Made by a program: the position numbers and the translations under genes
The notes under the pieces: generated by a model
The model's input: the letters and a program-made list of their open reading frames with translations, nothing else
Told to the model about the DNA's origin: nothing
The model's database searches: none
Part shown: piece after piece, positions 44,991 through 56,602 of the stretch
Layout: each line of letters starts with the position of its first letter
How positions within the stretch are numbered: the stretch's first letter is position 1
DNA from: Amphichorda felina
Taxonomy: Eukaryota; Ascomycota; Sordariomycetes; Hypocreales; Bionectriaceae
DNA: 64,000 nt
Assembly: GCA_016490725.1 (NCBI GenBank)
Contig: JAEMHR010000059.1
Span: 82,790 to 146,789 of the forward strand
Direction of reading: 5' to 3'

Positions 44991-46497
44991 CTAGTCTTCC
45001 GTCTCCATCTGATCGTCCTTCACGTCCTTGGCCTCCGGATCCGCTTTCCTCTGCTCTGCCTCCTCCGCCCCATCCTCCTTGAGCTTCTTGGTAGGCTCGC
45101 TCTCCAGCTCAGGGTCAGCCTCGCGCTTGACGCCAGCAGCGTCCGCTGGACCCGGGCCTTGGTCGCCGCCCTGCTTCTCCCCGGCCTGGTCGTCCTCGTC
45201 GTGCTTGCGCCCCACGGCAGCCTCCAGGTCGAGACCTTGCGTGTCCAGCCCTCCCTCCCCAATGTAGCTCGTCGTCGTGGACTGCAGTCCCGTATCGCCC
45301 ACGCCAATCTCTTCGGGGCCCCTCGCATGCGGTATCTCCTCCCCCTCCTCCTCCTCTTCCTCCTCCTCGTCATCGGCATCATCCTCGGGGCGCTCGCCGC
45401 CCCCATGCCGCGCTTCGCCGGCTTCTTCCGCCCCGGCCGCCCGACGTTCCGCCTCGCTCAAGGAGTGGTCCCTCGGTCGGAGAGAGGTCACCGGGACGAC
45501 CCCTGCGCGTTGCTCTTGCCGGAGTAGCTCCCCCTGTGTGATGGCCCTCGCGTGGCCGGTCGACGGAATGCCGTTGACGCTCACCGAGACAGTCTCTATG
45601 CTGCCCATGCCGTTCGGCCCGTCGATCTTCTCGGTGCTCTCGCTGTGGATCTGGGCACCCTGCGCCGACTCCGACGGGCTGCTGCCGCCGCCACTGCTGC
45701 CGTTGCTCGCGGGCGGGTCGGCGGGCAGCTTGTTGGACGTCACCCAGGGGATGGGGGTGAGGAGCGCGCCGCCGAGGGCCTCGTCGGTGCCGAGGGTGCT
45801 GGACGCCGGGTTGCTCCAGGTGACGGCCTCGGCCGGGTCCTCGGCGCCGTCGGGGCGGAGGCTGGCCACGACGGGGGGCGGCAGCGGGTACGTGTCGGCG
45901 GCCGAGGTGACCATGACGACGCGGTCGACGGCATGGAGGTAGGGCGCCAGGGACTTGTAGTGGGCGCGGGGCCGGAGGACGAGCTCGGCCAGGCGCTGGA
46001 TGGTGTGCGGCGGGTGCGCGGGGAAGGACTCGAGGTGGGTTTTGATGCCGCTGAGCATGTCCTCGATCTGCTTGGGGAGCTGGCCTGGCGCGAGCTCCTG
46101 GATGGCCGGCGCGGTACTTCGCTGGGCGGGGGCATTTTCCTTGTTTGCCTCCTGTGATGAGGTCGGGGGTGGAGATGATGCGAGGGGTGAGACGAGGCGG
46201 CCCTCATTGTCGACTTCGGGGAGGGTCAGAGGCCGCGGAGGGGGTAATTTTGGGATCGGGAACTCCTCGCGCGAGATCTATAGTGACGAATGTCAGCTCC
46301 ATCGCCTGTTGCAAGGCCGTCGCCGTTACTCGCCTTGTCGAGGCGCGCGATGAGGTCTGTCCGCAGGTCGGGCCATACGCCTCTAGGTCAGAGATCAGCA
46401 ACAGCCTACTGTTGAAATTGTATAATATATAGTACTTCTCTAGCGTCACACCCGCGGCTGCCTGGGTGAGCAGCTCATTGTCGCCGTCCACATCCAT
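44991..46497 (-). CDS. Protein phosphatase 4 core regulatory subunit R2 (PPP4R2-like)
   Basis: Regulatory subunit of the PP4 phosphatase, which in animals and yeast (Psy4) acts in DNA-damage recovery. Exons (minus) 46436-46497, 46334-46382 and 44991-46277 give 465 residues. The conserved N-terminal half includes VWPDLRTDLIARLDK, REEFPIPKLPPPRPL, and FPAHPPHTIQRLAELVLRPR with YKSLAPYLHAVDRVVMVTS. The rest is acidic and disordered (DDADDEEEEEEEEGEE) with a basic patch KREADPELESEPTKKLKED. Intron 2 (46278-46333) begins GCGAGT, a GC donor required to enter the R2 frame. The start ATG at 46497 fits family length; the frame stays open for about 45 more codons upstream. Confidence 0.85.
46278..46333 (-). 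other. GC-AG intron of the PPP4R2-like gene
   Basis: 56 nt starting GCGAGT after AAG and ending CACTATAG, with GAGCTGACA before the acceptor. The only nearby GT donor (three bases inside) shifts into a frame that loses the conserved REEFPIPKLPPP sequence. Confidence 0.85.
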
Positions 46498-46815
46498 ACT
46501 GGGGACAGGTTTGCTGTTCGACAGCGGAGTGAAACTCGAAGATGCTGAGGCGCGTGGCTGGCAATCAGGAATGTTGGAGGCAGTTGGAGGGTTTGCACCA
46601 AAGCCAAAATCGGATACAAGCATGCGCATCGACGTCACTTGGAATTGCCCTCCTATTTCGTTCTCTTATCATTACGAGTAGTATTAATATTGGAGTAGTA
46701 CTCATGTACTCATCTCGGCAAAGAAAATGAATACACATGCGGTTTCTAAACTCGGCATATTACGGCTGTCTAGAAAAAATTAAGACAGACATGGCAGCGA
46801 TGGCACCCTCGTCCA
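46498..46815. other. Intergenic
   Basis: 318 bp between the PPP4R2-like start and the 3' end of the SPRY gene. The first part is an open extension of the PPP4R2 frame; the rest is AT-rich with no gene. Confidence 0.4.
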
Positions 46816-47925
46816 TCAATTCAGATCCTGGTACAGCCATCGCGACGGTTCAAAGATGACCTCGAACCGCACATTATCGCACAACCCAACCGCAGCGCAG
46901 AGATCGTGAAAACCCTCGAGCCCCGTGACTGGAAGGTCCTGCTCGGCGTCCGTCTCCTCGTGTACATTCCAGCCGCCAGCCAGCTCGCCGTTGCGGGTGA
47001 AGAAGACATCGACGAGGGGCTTGTCGCCGCCAGTGGGCTTGACCGTCATGCCAATGCCGTACGTGTCGCCCTGGCGAAACTGGGCCGTGAAGGTCTTTCC
47101 ACCCCAGCGGTCGTTGATGTACTTGTGGCCGTCGTCGCCGTGCACCGCGAGGCTGCCGCGGTGCCAGCCTGGCAGGCGGAAGGACGGGTAGGGCAGAGCG
47201 GTGAAACCCATTGCCACAAAGTTGGTGGGCGACTCGGGCAGCAGAGCCACCTCGTAGTAGATGGTCCTTGGCTGGCCAGTACGTAGGGGGTCGTGCTCGT
47301 TGACAACGTAGAGAGGGGGGTAGCTGATCAGACAGCGGTCGGGGGAGTTGGCAGCCGTCCGGGCCTTCCAGTGGCCGGGTCCAATCCAAGTGAGAGTCCC
47401 GTTGAAGCCAGTAGGTTCCATCAGCCGGATGTTGTTGAAGTGGAGTGCGCCCTTGGCGGCATCGTCGAGGACCATGGGGGAGGACATTGGATACTGCTCA
47501 CACCACGCCTCGCCGGCGATGGCCTCCTCCTCAGTCGCATTGCGAGATGGGGACCGGTCGAATCCGCTGAAGATAGCGGGCGGCGGAGGGAAAAGGGAGG
47601 TATCTGGGACAGCAGTCTGCCAGTCATGCTGGGGATTGACACTGTCGTATGAAGGAGGCGCCTCGCTAGCTCCTGGTTCAGGCCCGGGACCTGGGGGAGG
47701 CGCCGAGTATTGCGGTTGAGGCGCCGAGTATTGCGGTTGAGGCGACGAGTATGGTGGTTGAGGTGACGAGTATTGCGGTTGAGGCGGAGCAGACGGCTGG
47801 GGTGCGAAGGCCTGCTGGCCAGACGGACCAGCTCCCATCGATGTGCTATTCTTCACATTGTTTGCCTGGGCGGGCCTCGGAGCCGGCTCATCGCTAGTGT
47901 CTCTTTTGTCTTTTCCAAAACACAT
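46816..47925 (-). CDS. SPRY-domain protein with PPxY motif
   Basis: Intronless, 369 residues. The N-terminal 100 residues are Pro/Gln-rich with a 7-residue repeat (PQPQYSS/PQPQYSA, four copies at about 49-76) and end in a PPSY motif at 90-93, the form bound by WW domains of Rsp5/Nedd4 ligases. Residues about 170-365 form a SPRY/B30.2 domain (TIYYEVALLPESPTNFVAMG, SLAVHGDDGHKYINDRWGGK, DTYGIGMTV, VDVFFTRNGELAG). Yeast Ssh4 and Ear1, Rsp5 adaptors for membrane-protein sorting, combine SPRY and PPxY but have a membrane helix, which is absent here. The N-terminus MCFGKDKR has a Cys that might be lipid-modified. The adaptor role is inference. Confidence 0.82.
   Translation of the reverse strand: MCFGKDKRDTSDEPAPRPAQANNVKNSTSMGAGPSGQQAFAPQPSAPPQPQYSSPQPPYSSPQPQYSAPQPQYSAPPPGPGPEPGASEAPPSYDSVNPQHDWQTAVPDTSLFPPPPAIFSGFDRSPSRNATEEEAIAGEAWCEQYPMSSPMVLDDAAKGALHFNNIRLMEPTGFNGTLTWIGPGHWKARTAANSPDRCLISYPPLYVVNEHDPLRTGQPRTIYYEVALLPESPTNFVAMGFTALPYPSFRLPGWHRGSLAVHGDDGHKYINDRWGGKTFTAQFRQGDTYGIGMTVKPTGGDKPLVDVFFTRNGELAGGWNVHEETDAEQDLPVTGLEGFHDLCAAVGLCDNVRFEVIFEPSRWLYQDLN
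47699..47782 (-). repeat. 21-bp tandem repeat, four copies, in the SPRY gene
   Basis: Four near-identical 21-bp units (GGCGCCGAGTATTGCGGTTG core) encode PQPQYSS/A repeats. Two units are nearly exact, the others differ by a few bases. Likely variable in copy number between strains. Confidence 0.85.
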
Positions 47926-48474
47926 TTTGGAGGTGTTAGAGTTGCAATACCACCTATGACGCTAGCAGTGAGGCTGTGTTGTGGGCGACAGGTGATAGAT
48001 ACTCTTGTCTCGTGAGCGATGAGATGCAGGAGATGAGGGTTGGGCAGAACAAGTACAGACACGAGTTCTACTAATTATGAATGCCAATAGCCTAGTAGAG
48101 TTCAAATTCAACGGTAAAGAGTGAGAGAATCACCAAGGTGTGAAGTTGACACGTAGAGAAAGCAGCTATATAATGTTGATGTGGCTGAGTAGAGGGACGT
48201 ACGTACGCAAGGTTTTGTGGGCACTGAAGCTTATCCTTATATCCTGGCCAAAAGGGGCGCCAAGTTGCTGACATCAGTACCTAAAGGTAAGGTAGTAGTA
48301 CTCTGTAGTAGTACTCTGTATCCGTAGTAGCGCTAACATTCCAGCAGAGCAACCAACTTCCCCAAAGCACATAAACATGCAAAGAACCTTACTGGGCAAC
48401 AGGGCCAGGGGCATCATATCAATCCTGGCTGAACACGACCCCAAGGTCTTCTGATCTTTTTCTTCAGTCCCCCG
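47926..48474. other. Intergenic
   Basis: 549 bp from the SPRY promoter to the exchanger 3' end. TAGTAGTACTCTG is directly repeated near 48293-48320. No gene seen. Confidence 0.4.
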
Positions 48475-50663
48475 TCACCCACTCCCCTCCCCTGCCCCCC
48501 AAGCACTTGCCTCGCTCCCCTCAGGATAGTAGAAGGCAACGACACCCACAATCACGTACACGGCACACAGTAGCGCACCCTCCATGTAATTGCTTCGCCC
48601 ATCCAGCACGAGGAAGTTGGCAATGAAGGTCGACACGAAAAGGCACACCGTTTCGAAAATGGTAAAGTACAGCGACATCTGGCGGTCCAGGATCCATCCC
48701 AGCATCACCACCAGCGGCGTGATCAAGAGCGCAACCTGGATCGAGCTGCCGACGGCGACACCAATCGCCAGGTCCATCTTGTTCTTCATCGCTACCGTGA
48801 TGGCCGTGATGTGCTCCGCCGCGTTGCCCACGATTGGGAGCAGGATGAGTCCGATGAAAGTCTCCCCCATCGTCGACGTTGATGTTACTGCCTCAATAGA
48901 CGAGACGAGAAACTCGGCGCATGCCGCCACCAGGCCTGTCGAGATAATCAGAAGGACTACAGCGGCCTTCTGGGATAACTGGGTTTTGTCTCCCTCCTCG
49001 ACGTGGCCCTGTAATGCGTTGGTGCCTCCTACCATTGTTTGATGAACCTCATCATCTACCGCAGAGCTGGCCCGATTTATCTCAGGATGAACATGAGCTG
49101 GGGTATCCCGAGGCTGTGTGTTATGACGTGAGGAAGATGTTTCTTCCCGTTGCTCATCTTGCACTCCGGGGCGGGTATTGGCCGTGGGAACAGACGAACT
49201 GGGAGTGCCACCTCCATCACGTCCTATCGACGGAGACAAGCTAATTCTCCTACTCCGACTTCCTCGAAGAGCTCTCCTCACGCGCTCTCTAACCGTGTCC
49301 CTCGATTGCCGAGAGCCGGCCGATCTGTGACCAGACAGCGCCTCGTCCTCAGAGCCATCGGGCTCAAGCCACGCCACGACGGGTCCGGGCGCTGCCTCAG
49401 CATCAACAATATGCCGAGGCGTAGACTCGTACAAGAACGCATGCGATCTCAGCTGAAAGAATAGGAAGATGATGTAGACGAGGAGAAGAACCTATCTTGT
49501 CAGCTTCCGTGAGTCAGAGCACATTCGGCAACAAAGCTCACCACACTGGTTGCCCGGCTTATCCTTAGAGACTGCTCATCCGCGTGGCGAGTGTTGCTGA
49601 ACGACGCATGGAACGCAGTCTAAAGTGTCAGTCTGTTGATTACTGACCTTGATCGGATATCACATACCGGCAGCACTAAACTGATGACGCTGAGGCTGAG
49701 CAAGCAGGCGCTCATTTGCGTCACTGCACTGTTGTATAGCTTTGGAATATGAGTAGGTCCGCCGGTCCCTAGACATAAATATTCACATACCTGCTCTTGA
49801 TATCGCATGCCACCCAAGAAGAAAGCCATACCCAAAATAAGGAGAAGGTTTGCCAGGATGGATCCAAGTATCGAGGCTTGAACAATACGGATCCTGTTCT
49901 ATAGATCCAGTGAGATGGAGTACTACTAGCCATGGAGGATAACCGTTCACAGACCTTTGTCAGAGCTATACTGTTGGATATCATTCTACGTCAGCTCCCC
50001 AGAATACAAATTCTTGCGGTCTGTACATAGGGCATCGACGCAGACTTACATGCTACACAATGTCAGTACACCCGCAAACCAATACACGACAAATACTCAC
50101 AAAATAATGAGCTCCGCCGCGTTGCCAAAGGTGACATTCATCAGCGCCCCCAAAGCATCCCCCATTTTCGACGCCACTGCCTCCGTCGCATGGGCAAGCA
50201 GCCCAGCCAAGGGTACCACGGCGATGCAGTTCAAAGTGAAGACAAAGCCACCATGGATTCCAGGGATCTGGGCCACGATGATTCCTGCAGGGACAAAGAC
50301 CAAGAGGACATTGACCCAACTGTAAGTGAGGACATGCCAGCACGTCCATCTGAGGGACTGTATGAAGCTGCGGTTTTCCCTTGGCCGCCTATCTCCATTC
50401 CCTCCTGCAGCTCCCTGTGGGCCATCCTGGGACCTGAGGTTGAGGCCGGAGGCCGCAGTCTCTGCTCCTGTCTCGATAGTAGCCGGGCGATTGCTCTTCT
50501 CTTGGCGAGAAGTCTCGTTCAGAAGAGTGCTTTGGTTGCTATTAGTCCCATAAGTTTGTCCATCTCCCTCGCTCAGAGCCATCAAATTGCCCTTATCATT
50601 CGGTTGTCGTGGTGAGCTCCCTGACCTCGCAGCGTCACTGGGCTCAAGCTCGCCTTTTTCCAT
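48475..50663 (-). CDS. Vacuolar Ca2+/H+ exchanger (CAX/VCX1 family)
   Basis: Antiporter that loads Ca2+ into the vacuole using the proton gradient. Exons (minus) 50101-50663, 50050-50052, 49955-49970, 49791-49898, 49668-49739, 49542-49619 and 48475-49491 give 618 residues. A disordered cytosolic N-terminus precedes about eleven helices. The two alpha-repeat transport motifs are intact: ATEAVASKMGDALGALMNVT with FGNAAELIIFIIALTK (residues 179-194), and LLPIVGNAAEHITAITVAMK. A 3-nt exon (CAT) and a 16-nt exon complete the first motif: without the microexon one of the two Ile after Phe188 is lost. A long acidic/Ser-rich loop separates the halves. All six joins keep phase. Confidence 0.9.
50050..50052 (-). 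other. Putative 3-nt microexon (CAT) of the exchanger gene
   Basis: Flanked by an upstream 48-nt intron (GTGAGT ... TACTGAC ... TGTAG) and a downstream 79-nt intron (GTAAGT ... GCTGAC ... CAACAG), all near-consensus. Including CAT yields FIIALTK, the family consensus; direct joining of the outer exons yields FIALTK. The TAG 4 nt after the second branch point is too close to be used. Confidence 0.7.
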
Positions 50664-52364
50664 GGACAAGAGAGAGAGACGGGATAAATGACTAAACCAA
50701 GAAATAATGACCAAAAAGCAAACCAAGAAAAGACCTTGAGTCGTGAATGGGGAGGACACTGATGTTGTTAATGGAAGTTGGTCCCACGATATTGAGACAC
50801 AAGTTTGGGAAGAGGAAGGGCCACAGTGGTTTACCTAAGGCAGTGAGGTAAAGAAAAGGAGGCAGGTGCAACCCCGAAAGAAGCACACAACCTGACTGAC
50901 TCTTTATTAACCCTTGAGATTCTTATACTGGCAGGAATGAGTACCCTTTTTCGCTGCCAAGCACCAGTGATAGTAGGTTCCAGTGAGGTGCACCTTGGCA
51001 TTTCAAACGTCACCAAATCACTGATTCCCAGCCCATTGTGTGAGTAGAATCTTTTCCAAAATCACTCTCATTGGGGGGGCATTTTTTTCCCTTTGGATTA
51101 GCCAGGCGATGACCATTTCTTATTCACGACTCCGCGCCGTCTATTCACTATAATCAGAACGCCTCCTTTGCCATTCTGCCGCTGTCGAGATCCGGAGCCT
51201 CTACCTCATCAAGGCTAGCTGTTTCTGCAGCATGGGGTCGTCTCATAAGCACCTGCTGCCATGCCTACTACTAACCAGGTGTGCCCAACTGGTATGCATG
51301 GACTACCCCATACCTACATACAACGGCAAGCGAGCGGGAGTGCCCGTCGCGCCGTCTGGGGATTTCGACCCACTTAACAAGGATACTAGTTAGTTAAGTA
51401 CTCAAATTCTCAGAATCGGGGAGACGGAAGCTTGACGCCACCTGCGCGCCCTCCCGTGTCTCAGGACGCCACGCGACAACGAGTGAGGAATCGTGGAATC
51501 GTGGGGGGAGGTCAGTGACAGGAATGCAAAGACACCCCGCCATCAGAATCAGTGACGAGTCACGACAACTGTACTCGTAGTACTGGTATGTAGTTGATGA
51601 ATAGCCTGTCAGCATCGCAGTACCAAGCGTGATGCAAGCGAGGACATTGCAGTGGGCAAAGGGATCAAGATGAAACGCCAGCTGAAGAAGATGTAAGAGA
51701 TTCCATCCCATCACCTTACCAACGACAATAGACTTTGTCCTCCTATGTACCACTGCCCCCTTTCCATCCACTACTGGTTCTATCGAAACGCTTTCTCTTC
51801 TGCCGCCTCTGCGGCTGGAACGGACCCTCATAAGTAAAACTCGCTTCATCGCCAAATGCCCGCCAACACTTCCTCAGTCAATTTATGGAAACAGAAAAAT
51901 CGGGGCCCGAGCAGAGTGACTATATTACCACTCTCTCGTACCCTACCACCTCGCTCTCCAATCTTTACAACAGCCGCTCTCCATTGTCCCAAACAGAAAC
52001 CGCAATTGCAAGAACAAAGGGAATAAATACTAGATAATATTGCGCATAATCCCTTTCGCCAAAAGACGTCTGCGAACAGCATCGGCCATCACGAAAGGGC
52101 AGCCACCCAGCTGATCAGGCAGCCAGGGGCTATGCGAGGGGTTGGTCCTCGTCGGTGGACTGATTAAGGTGAATAGGTAGTGGTTCGACGAGGGTCCTGT
52201 TGTCGACCCCCGAAATCGGGTGCGATGCCAGTAAGGCAACTTCTTGGTGATCAATAGTGCCAGAAGCCTCCAAAAGTAGAGGTCAGCCATTCCTGCCTTG
52301 CGCTAAGCACTCCCGGTGTCACACAGTGGTAGATAGCTGGATAGGTTCCGCCCTGGCCAGTTCA
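50664..52364. other. Intergenic
   Basis: 1.7 kb between the exchanger promoter and the kinase 3' end. Open frames here are short with no motif. No RNA gene or repeat stood out. Confidence 0.4.
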
Positions 52365-55300
52365 TCATCGGTCCTCGCCACCACGGGCCTTTCCTCTTCT
52401 CCTAAAGAAGTCCATGACCCGTTTGGCGGCTCCAGTACTCCCCTCATGCCCCCGGTAATCCTCCTGCTCGTAGGCGTCGGTAAACTTCTTCGCGTTCTTC
52501 TGCAGGTGAACTCGGTTACTGCCTCGTGGGGAGTCTACACTCTGCCCCAGACTGCCTTCGGAGCCTCCATACCCATGCTGTTGTGACCGTTGATACGAGC
52601 TCATTTGGGGCTCAGTAGGTGGCCGGCGCATGTCGGCTGAAGCTTCAGGCGCGGCGTTGTAGTGCGAGCCCGACTGAAGATGGGGAGGGATGGCATTCGG
52701 CCTCCTGTTGTCTAGCTGCGCAGATGCATACCGTTGGTGCCGAGGAGGGTTCGAGGCAGAAGCTTGCGGTCTGTTGTTGTACACGGGATCAAAGATCGGG
52801 CTGCTGCCCCGGGCATCTCCATGTGCGGTGAAGCTTCTGGGGGGGTCATGCCTGGAATCCTGGGTAGGGAGGGTGCTCTGCGACCCCCTTTCTGAAGGCG
52901 GAGTCACAGGTTCCTTGCCTAGACCAATGGACTTGAGCGAGAACGACGGCGGGATAAGTGAGAAACGGCGGCGGTCGCTCTTCTCTCCAGACCCTTGCGA
53001 ACCACTCATGCTACCACTGCGCTTCTTTCCAAGCCCCAGTGAGAAGGATCGCCGCGAGGCCCGTGACTCCACCGACTGTCGGGGCCCCGACTCTTCGCCA
53101 TTCGGAATTGGTTGCGTCATGCTCACAGGAGGATACTTCCTCGACTTCTCGCCCTGCTGCTCCGAGCGCTTCTTGCCACGCCCGCTAAACATGGAGCCAC
53201 TGCGGCCAAGGAGCTTCGATCCGAGGTCGCTAATAGTGCTCGATCTCTTGTGTCCACGGCCAGCAGGGGGGCCCTGGTTTTGGTTCATGCCAGACACCCG
53301 AGCAAAGTTCGACGGCGCGCCAGTGCTCGGTCGCCCCTGAGTCTCAACCTCATCCGCATTTGACGGCTGAGCAATCCGACCCTCCGCATTAGTGTCGGCA
53401 ACAGCTGGTGGTGCAAGCTGACCGTAGTGCCCCATAGATTGCAGACCCATCGATGCCGCCGAGGACATCGATCCTCCGGTCTGCGGTCGGGCGCCCGATG
53501 TTGATGCAGGCATGTAAAAGTTCTCGGTGATGGGCCGCTGTTCCCGGGGACCCCGGGGAGCGGCGGTGTTTCTCTGAGAGCTTTGGGGCTGTCTGGAGCC
53601 AGAAGGTCGCCCAGCTCCTGGTGGGTCGTTCGGCAGAGGCTTGTCTTTGGGGGCAGATCTCTGGGAAGCACCACGGTTCACCGATTGGGGATCATCGCCA
53701 TCGGAACCACGCTGCGTCTGTGTCGTGGGAGCAACGTACTCCACCTGGACTGTGCGCCGTTTGGCATCCTTTGGTGTCCGCTGAGCAGGCTCGGTCTCCC
53801 CATCGATCTTGCCGTGAGTCTTGGACAGGCCTCCGACAGAGGTAGGGGAGTGTGCTTTCTGCTTGGTGGACTCGCGCACAGATGAGCTGCGCACAACCAA
53901 GGGGGGCTCGGTAAACTCCTCGGGAGATGTGATCGTCTTTTGAACATCGGCAGGGAGGGTAGTCGAGCTGGTGATAAATTCAACAACGTGGGAGTAGTCG
54001 CTCAACCAGCTATGCCTGGCGACCTCGAACAAATCCGCTCGCTTCCGAGGGTTGGGTACCAGGATCCGCCGCAGCAGATCTCGCGCGTGAGGCGTTACGT
54101 ACTCGGGAAACGTGAGAGGTGTGCTGACGATGTATTTGTAAAGGAGGTTGATATTGTCGCCTTCGGGGTTGGCTGGATCGTCATCAAACGGCAGGTATCC
54201 TGCGAGCATGGCGTACTGTTGGGATTATGTTAGCTAGGTTTGCGAAAGCGCTCGATTTGGGAGGGCCTTACCAGGATAACACCGCAGCTCCACACATCGA
54301 CCTTTCTTCCCGTGTAAAGACAATCGCTGACAACAAGCTCAGGCGCGGCATAGCAGGGGCTTCCGCAACTCGTCTGCATCAGATCACCCTTTCGCATGCC
54401 GTTTGGCTTCACCTTGTCCAACCCCACCCTCTTGACAAACTCCCGGTCTGTAAGGTTTGCCTCTTCCTCATCCCCCAGCTCCTCATTAGGGTCAAAGGTG
54501 TTGGCAAACCCGAAATCAGTGATGATGATATTGCGATTCCGATCGAGGAGCAGGTTCTCCAGCTTGAGGTCGCGATGTACGATGCCCTTCTTGTGAAGAT
54601 AGCCTACTCCGGAAACGAGCTGGGCGAACAGCCTCCGAGCAGACTGGTCCTTCAGATAACGGTGGTTCAAGATGTAGTCAAACAGCTCTCCCCCCGACGC
54701 ATACTCGAGAATGATCCCGATATACCGATCGGTTTCCACCATGTCTATTAGCTGCACAATATTGGGGTGCTGGAGTTGACGCAGAATGGTGACTTCCCGG
54801 CGGATCTTGGCCAACCGGGTCGGGTTGCTGCCAACGGTGTCGCGTTTGATCAGCTTAATAGCAACCTAGAATGGCATGTGAGAAGTATTCGCATGAAGGA
54901 AGCCAAGCATGCTTACCTGGACGCTGCTATCTTGTTTCCACCCAAGCTTGACCTTGCCAAACTCGCCCTCGCCAATGGTATTACCAAGGATGAAGTCGCC
55001 AAATTTGGCAGTGCCCTTGTGAGCACGGTTGCTATAATCGTGCCTGCTCCGGCCACTCCTTCGCTCCTCGTTGGCAGGGTTCGTCCCAATCGGAGGAGGG
55101 AGCGCATCATCAGCCTGTGCGTAGGCCGCCTGGGCGTCACGGCTGTGGAGGTTCTCGTCCGCTTCGCGTGAGGGCTTGGGGGGAGAAGACTGCTGTGTTC
55201 GGATGGGCATGGTGGTCGCAGGACCGCGATTGTCCCTGTTCTCCGTAGTTCTCCCGGTCACATCCTGAGCAAAGTGCGAATTGGCTGCCCTCTTGCTCCG

Positions 55301-55768
55301 ATGACCGTTCTCGCCAGCACCATTGGCGTCAGTGCGGGACCCAGATCGGGAGCTGTCAGGCTGGCCATGTCGGGAAGCATGGGCAGCTCTGTCGCTGGAG
55401 TAATTATTCCTGCGAGAGCTTCCCCCCTGCTGATTGGAAGAAGTGCGCGGGGGCGCAACCGGAGGCATGTTGGCGACGCGATCTTGTGGCGGAAGGTTGT
55501 GAGAAGGTTGATAAGGCATTCCTGACCGGACTGTCACAGGGGGGTTCGGGTCGCGGGGGGGATCATAGGCGCTGCCGCTCGTCTTGCGGGATGGGGGTCG
55601 TCTCGATGATGTCGAGGCGTGGGCAGACGAGGACTGGTGGGCATTATTCGCTTCGACGTTCGGAGAGGGGTGGGAAGACGCGTATTGTCGATTCGAGGCA
55701 GCAGTCAGGGGCGGCGATGCCAGGGCAGTGGGTTGATGAGTCGGTGCTTGCAAAGCAGCAGACGACAT
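52365..55768 (-). CDS. Kin4-like serine/threonine protein kinase (CAMKL group)
   Basis: Exons (minus) 54917-55768, 54272-54865 and 52365-54215 give 1098 residues. A Ser/Pro/Arg-rich N-terminus of about 255 residues leads to a complete kinase domain: GEGEFGKVKLG loop, VAIK Lys288, HRDLKLEN with Asp383, DFG at 401-403 and APE ending at Glu460. GSPCYAAPELVVS, the AMLAGYLPFDDDPANPEGD stretch and DLLRRILVPNPRKRADLFEV match the Kin4 branch, which in yeast enforces the spindle-position checkpoint. The activation loop carries an insertion of about 40 residues (405-448) rich in Glu/Asp and Lys. The C-terminal about 550 residues are disordered, with basic Ser-rich clusters and an amphipathic end. The cellular role in filamentous fungi is inferred. 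Confidence 0.88.
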
Positions 55769-56602
55769 CTTCCAGGTAAGTCAGGGCGCTATGGCGGAAA
55801 CTGAGCCTAGACGGCCCGCGAGGGACGGTGGAGGTACGTCGAGGAAGTTTCGTTCATGCAGAAAGAAGGAACTCGGCTGTGCGTCAAATGACGACCTGAA
55901 ATGGGCCAAAGGGAGAATAAAAAAAAAAGACGGAGATGCGTCAAGGGCACGAGTATGCAAGGCAATGGACCTATGGCTCGTTGCAGCTGCAGCCAAGGCA
56001 GCGCTGGACGGGGCGGTTGCAGCAGACGTTGAAAAGGATCCCGACGAGCGAGAGACGAGAGACTGCGAACCGCTGTGCCGGTGAGAAGAAACTCGAGTAC
56101 CAATGAGGACAGACCGGCTATCTCATCATGTGTCGGTCGCAGCGAGCGCGAGATTATTCCGCCGGGTTGCGCTGCGGTACGTTGCGGTGGTGTTTAGGCG
56201 CCCCCCTGAGTGGATGGATGGGATGGAGCGACGTGGACGCAACGCGCAGGCGCTGGGCCAGGGGAGTCGATGTCGGTCAGACGCAGGCGAGTGGCTGGCA
56301 GGGCGGGTTGAGGCAGACGTCGGCGCGTGGTCGCGGTCTCTGGGCGGAACTTGTCTGCGCAGCGACGTTGTTGAAAGAAAATCAGCGAGTTGCCGCTGCT
56401 CCAGCCAGTCGAGGAGGACTGACTCGCTTGGAGGCCCCGGAGCTGGCGAGGAAGAGAGAGTTGGTGGAGGATTGAGTTGGAACCTGGAAGCCAGAGCGCG
56501 GGCGGAACGGGAAGGGAGGAATGGAGGCACAGGCTCCCAGCGCCACAGGGAACACACCAAGGCCTGCCCAGGCGGGCGACCCCAGCTGCAACCTTGGGAA
56601 CA

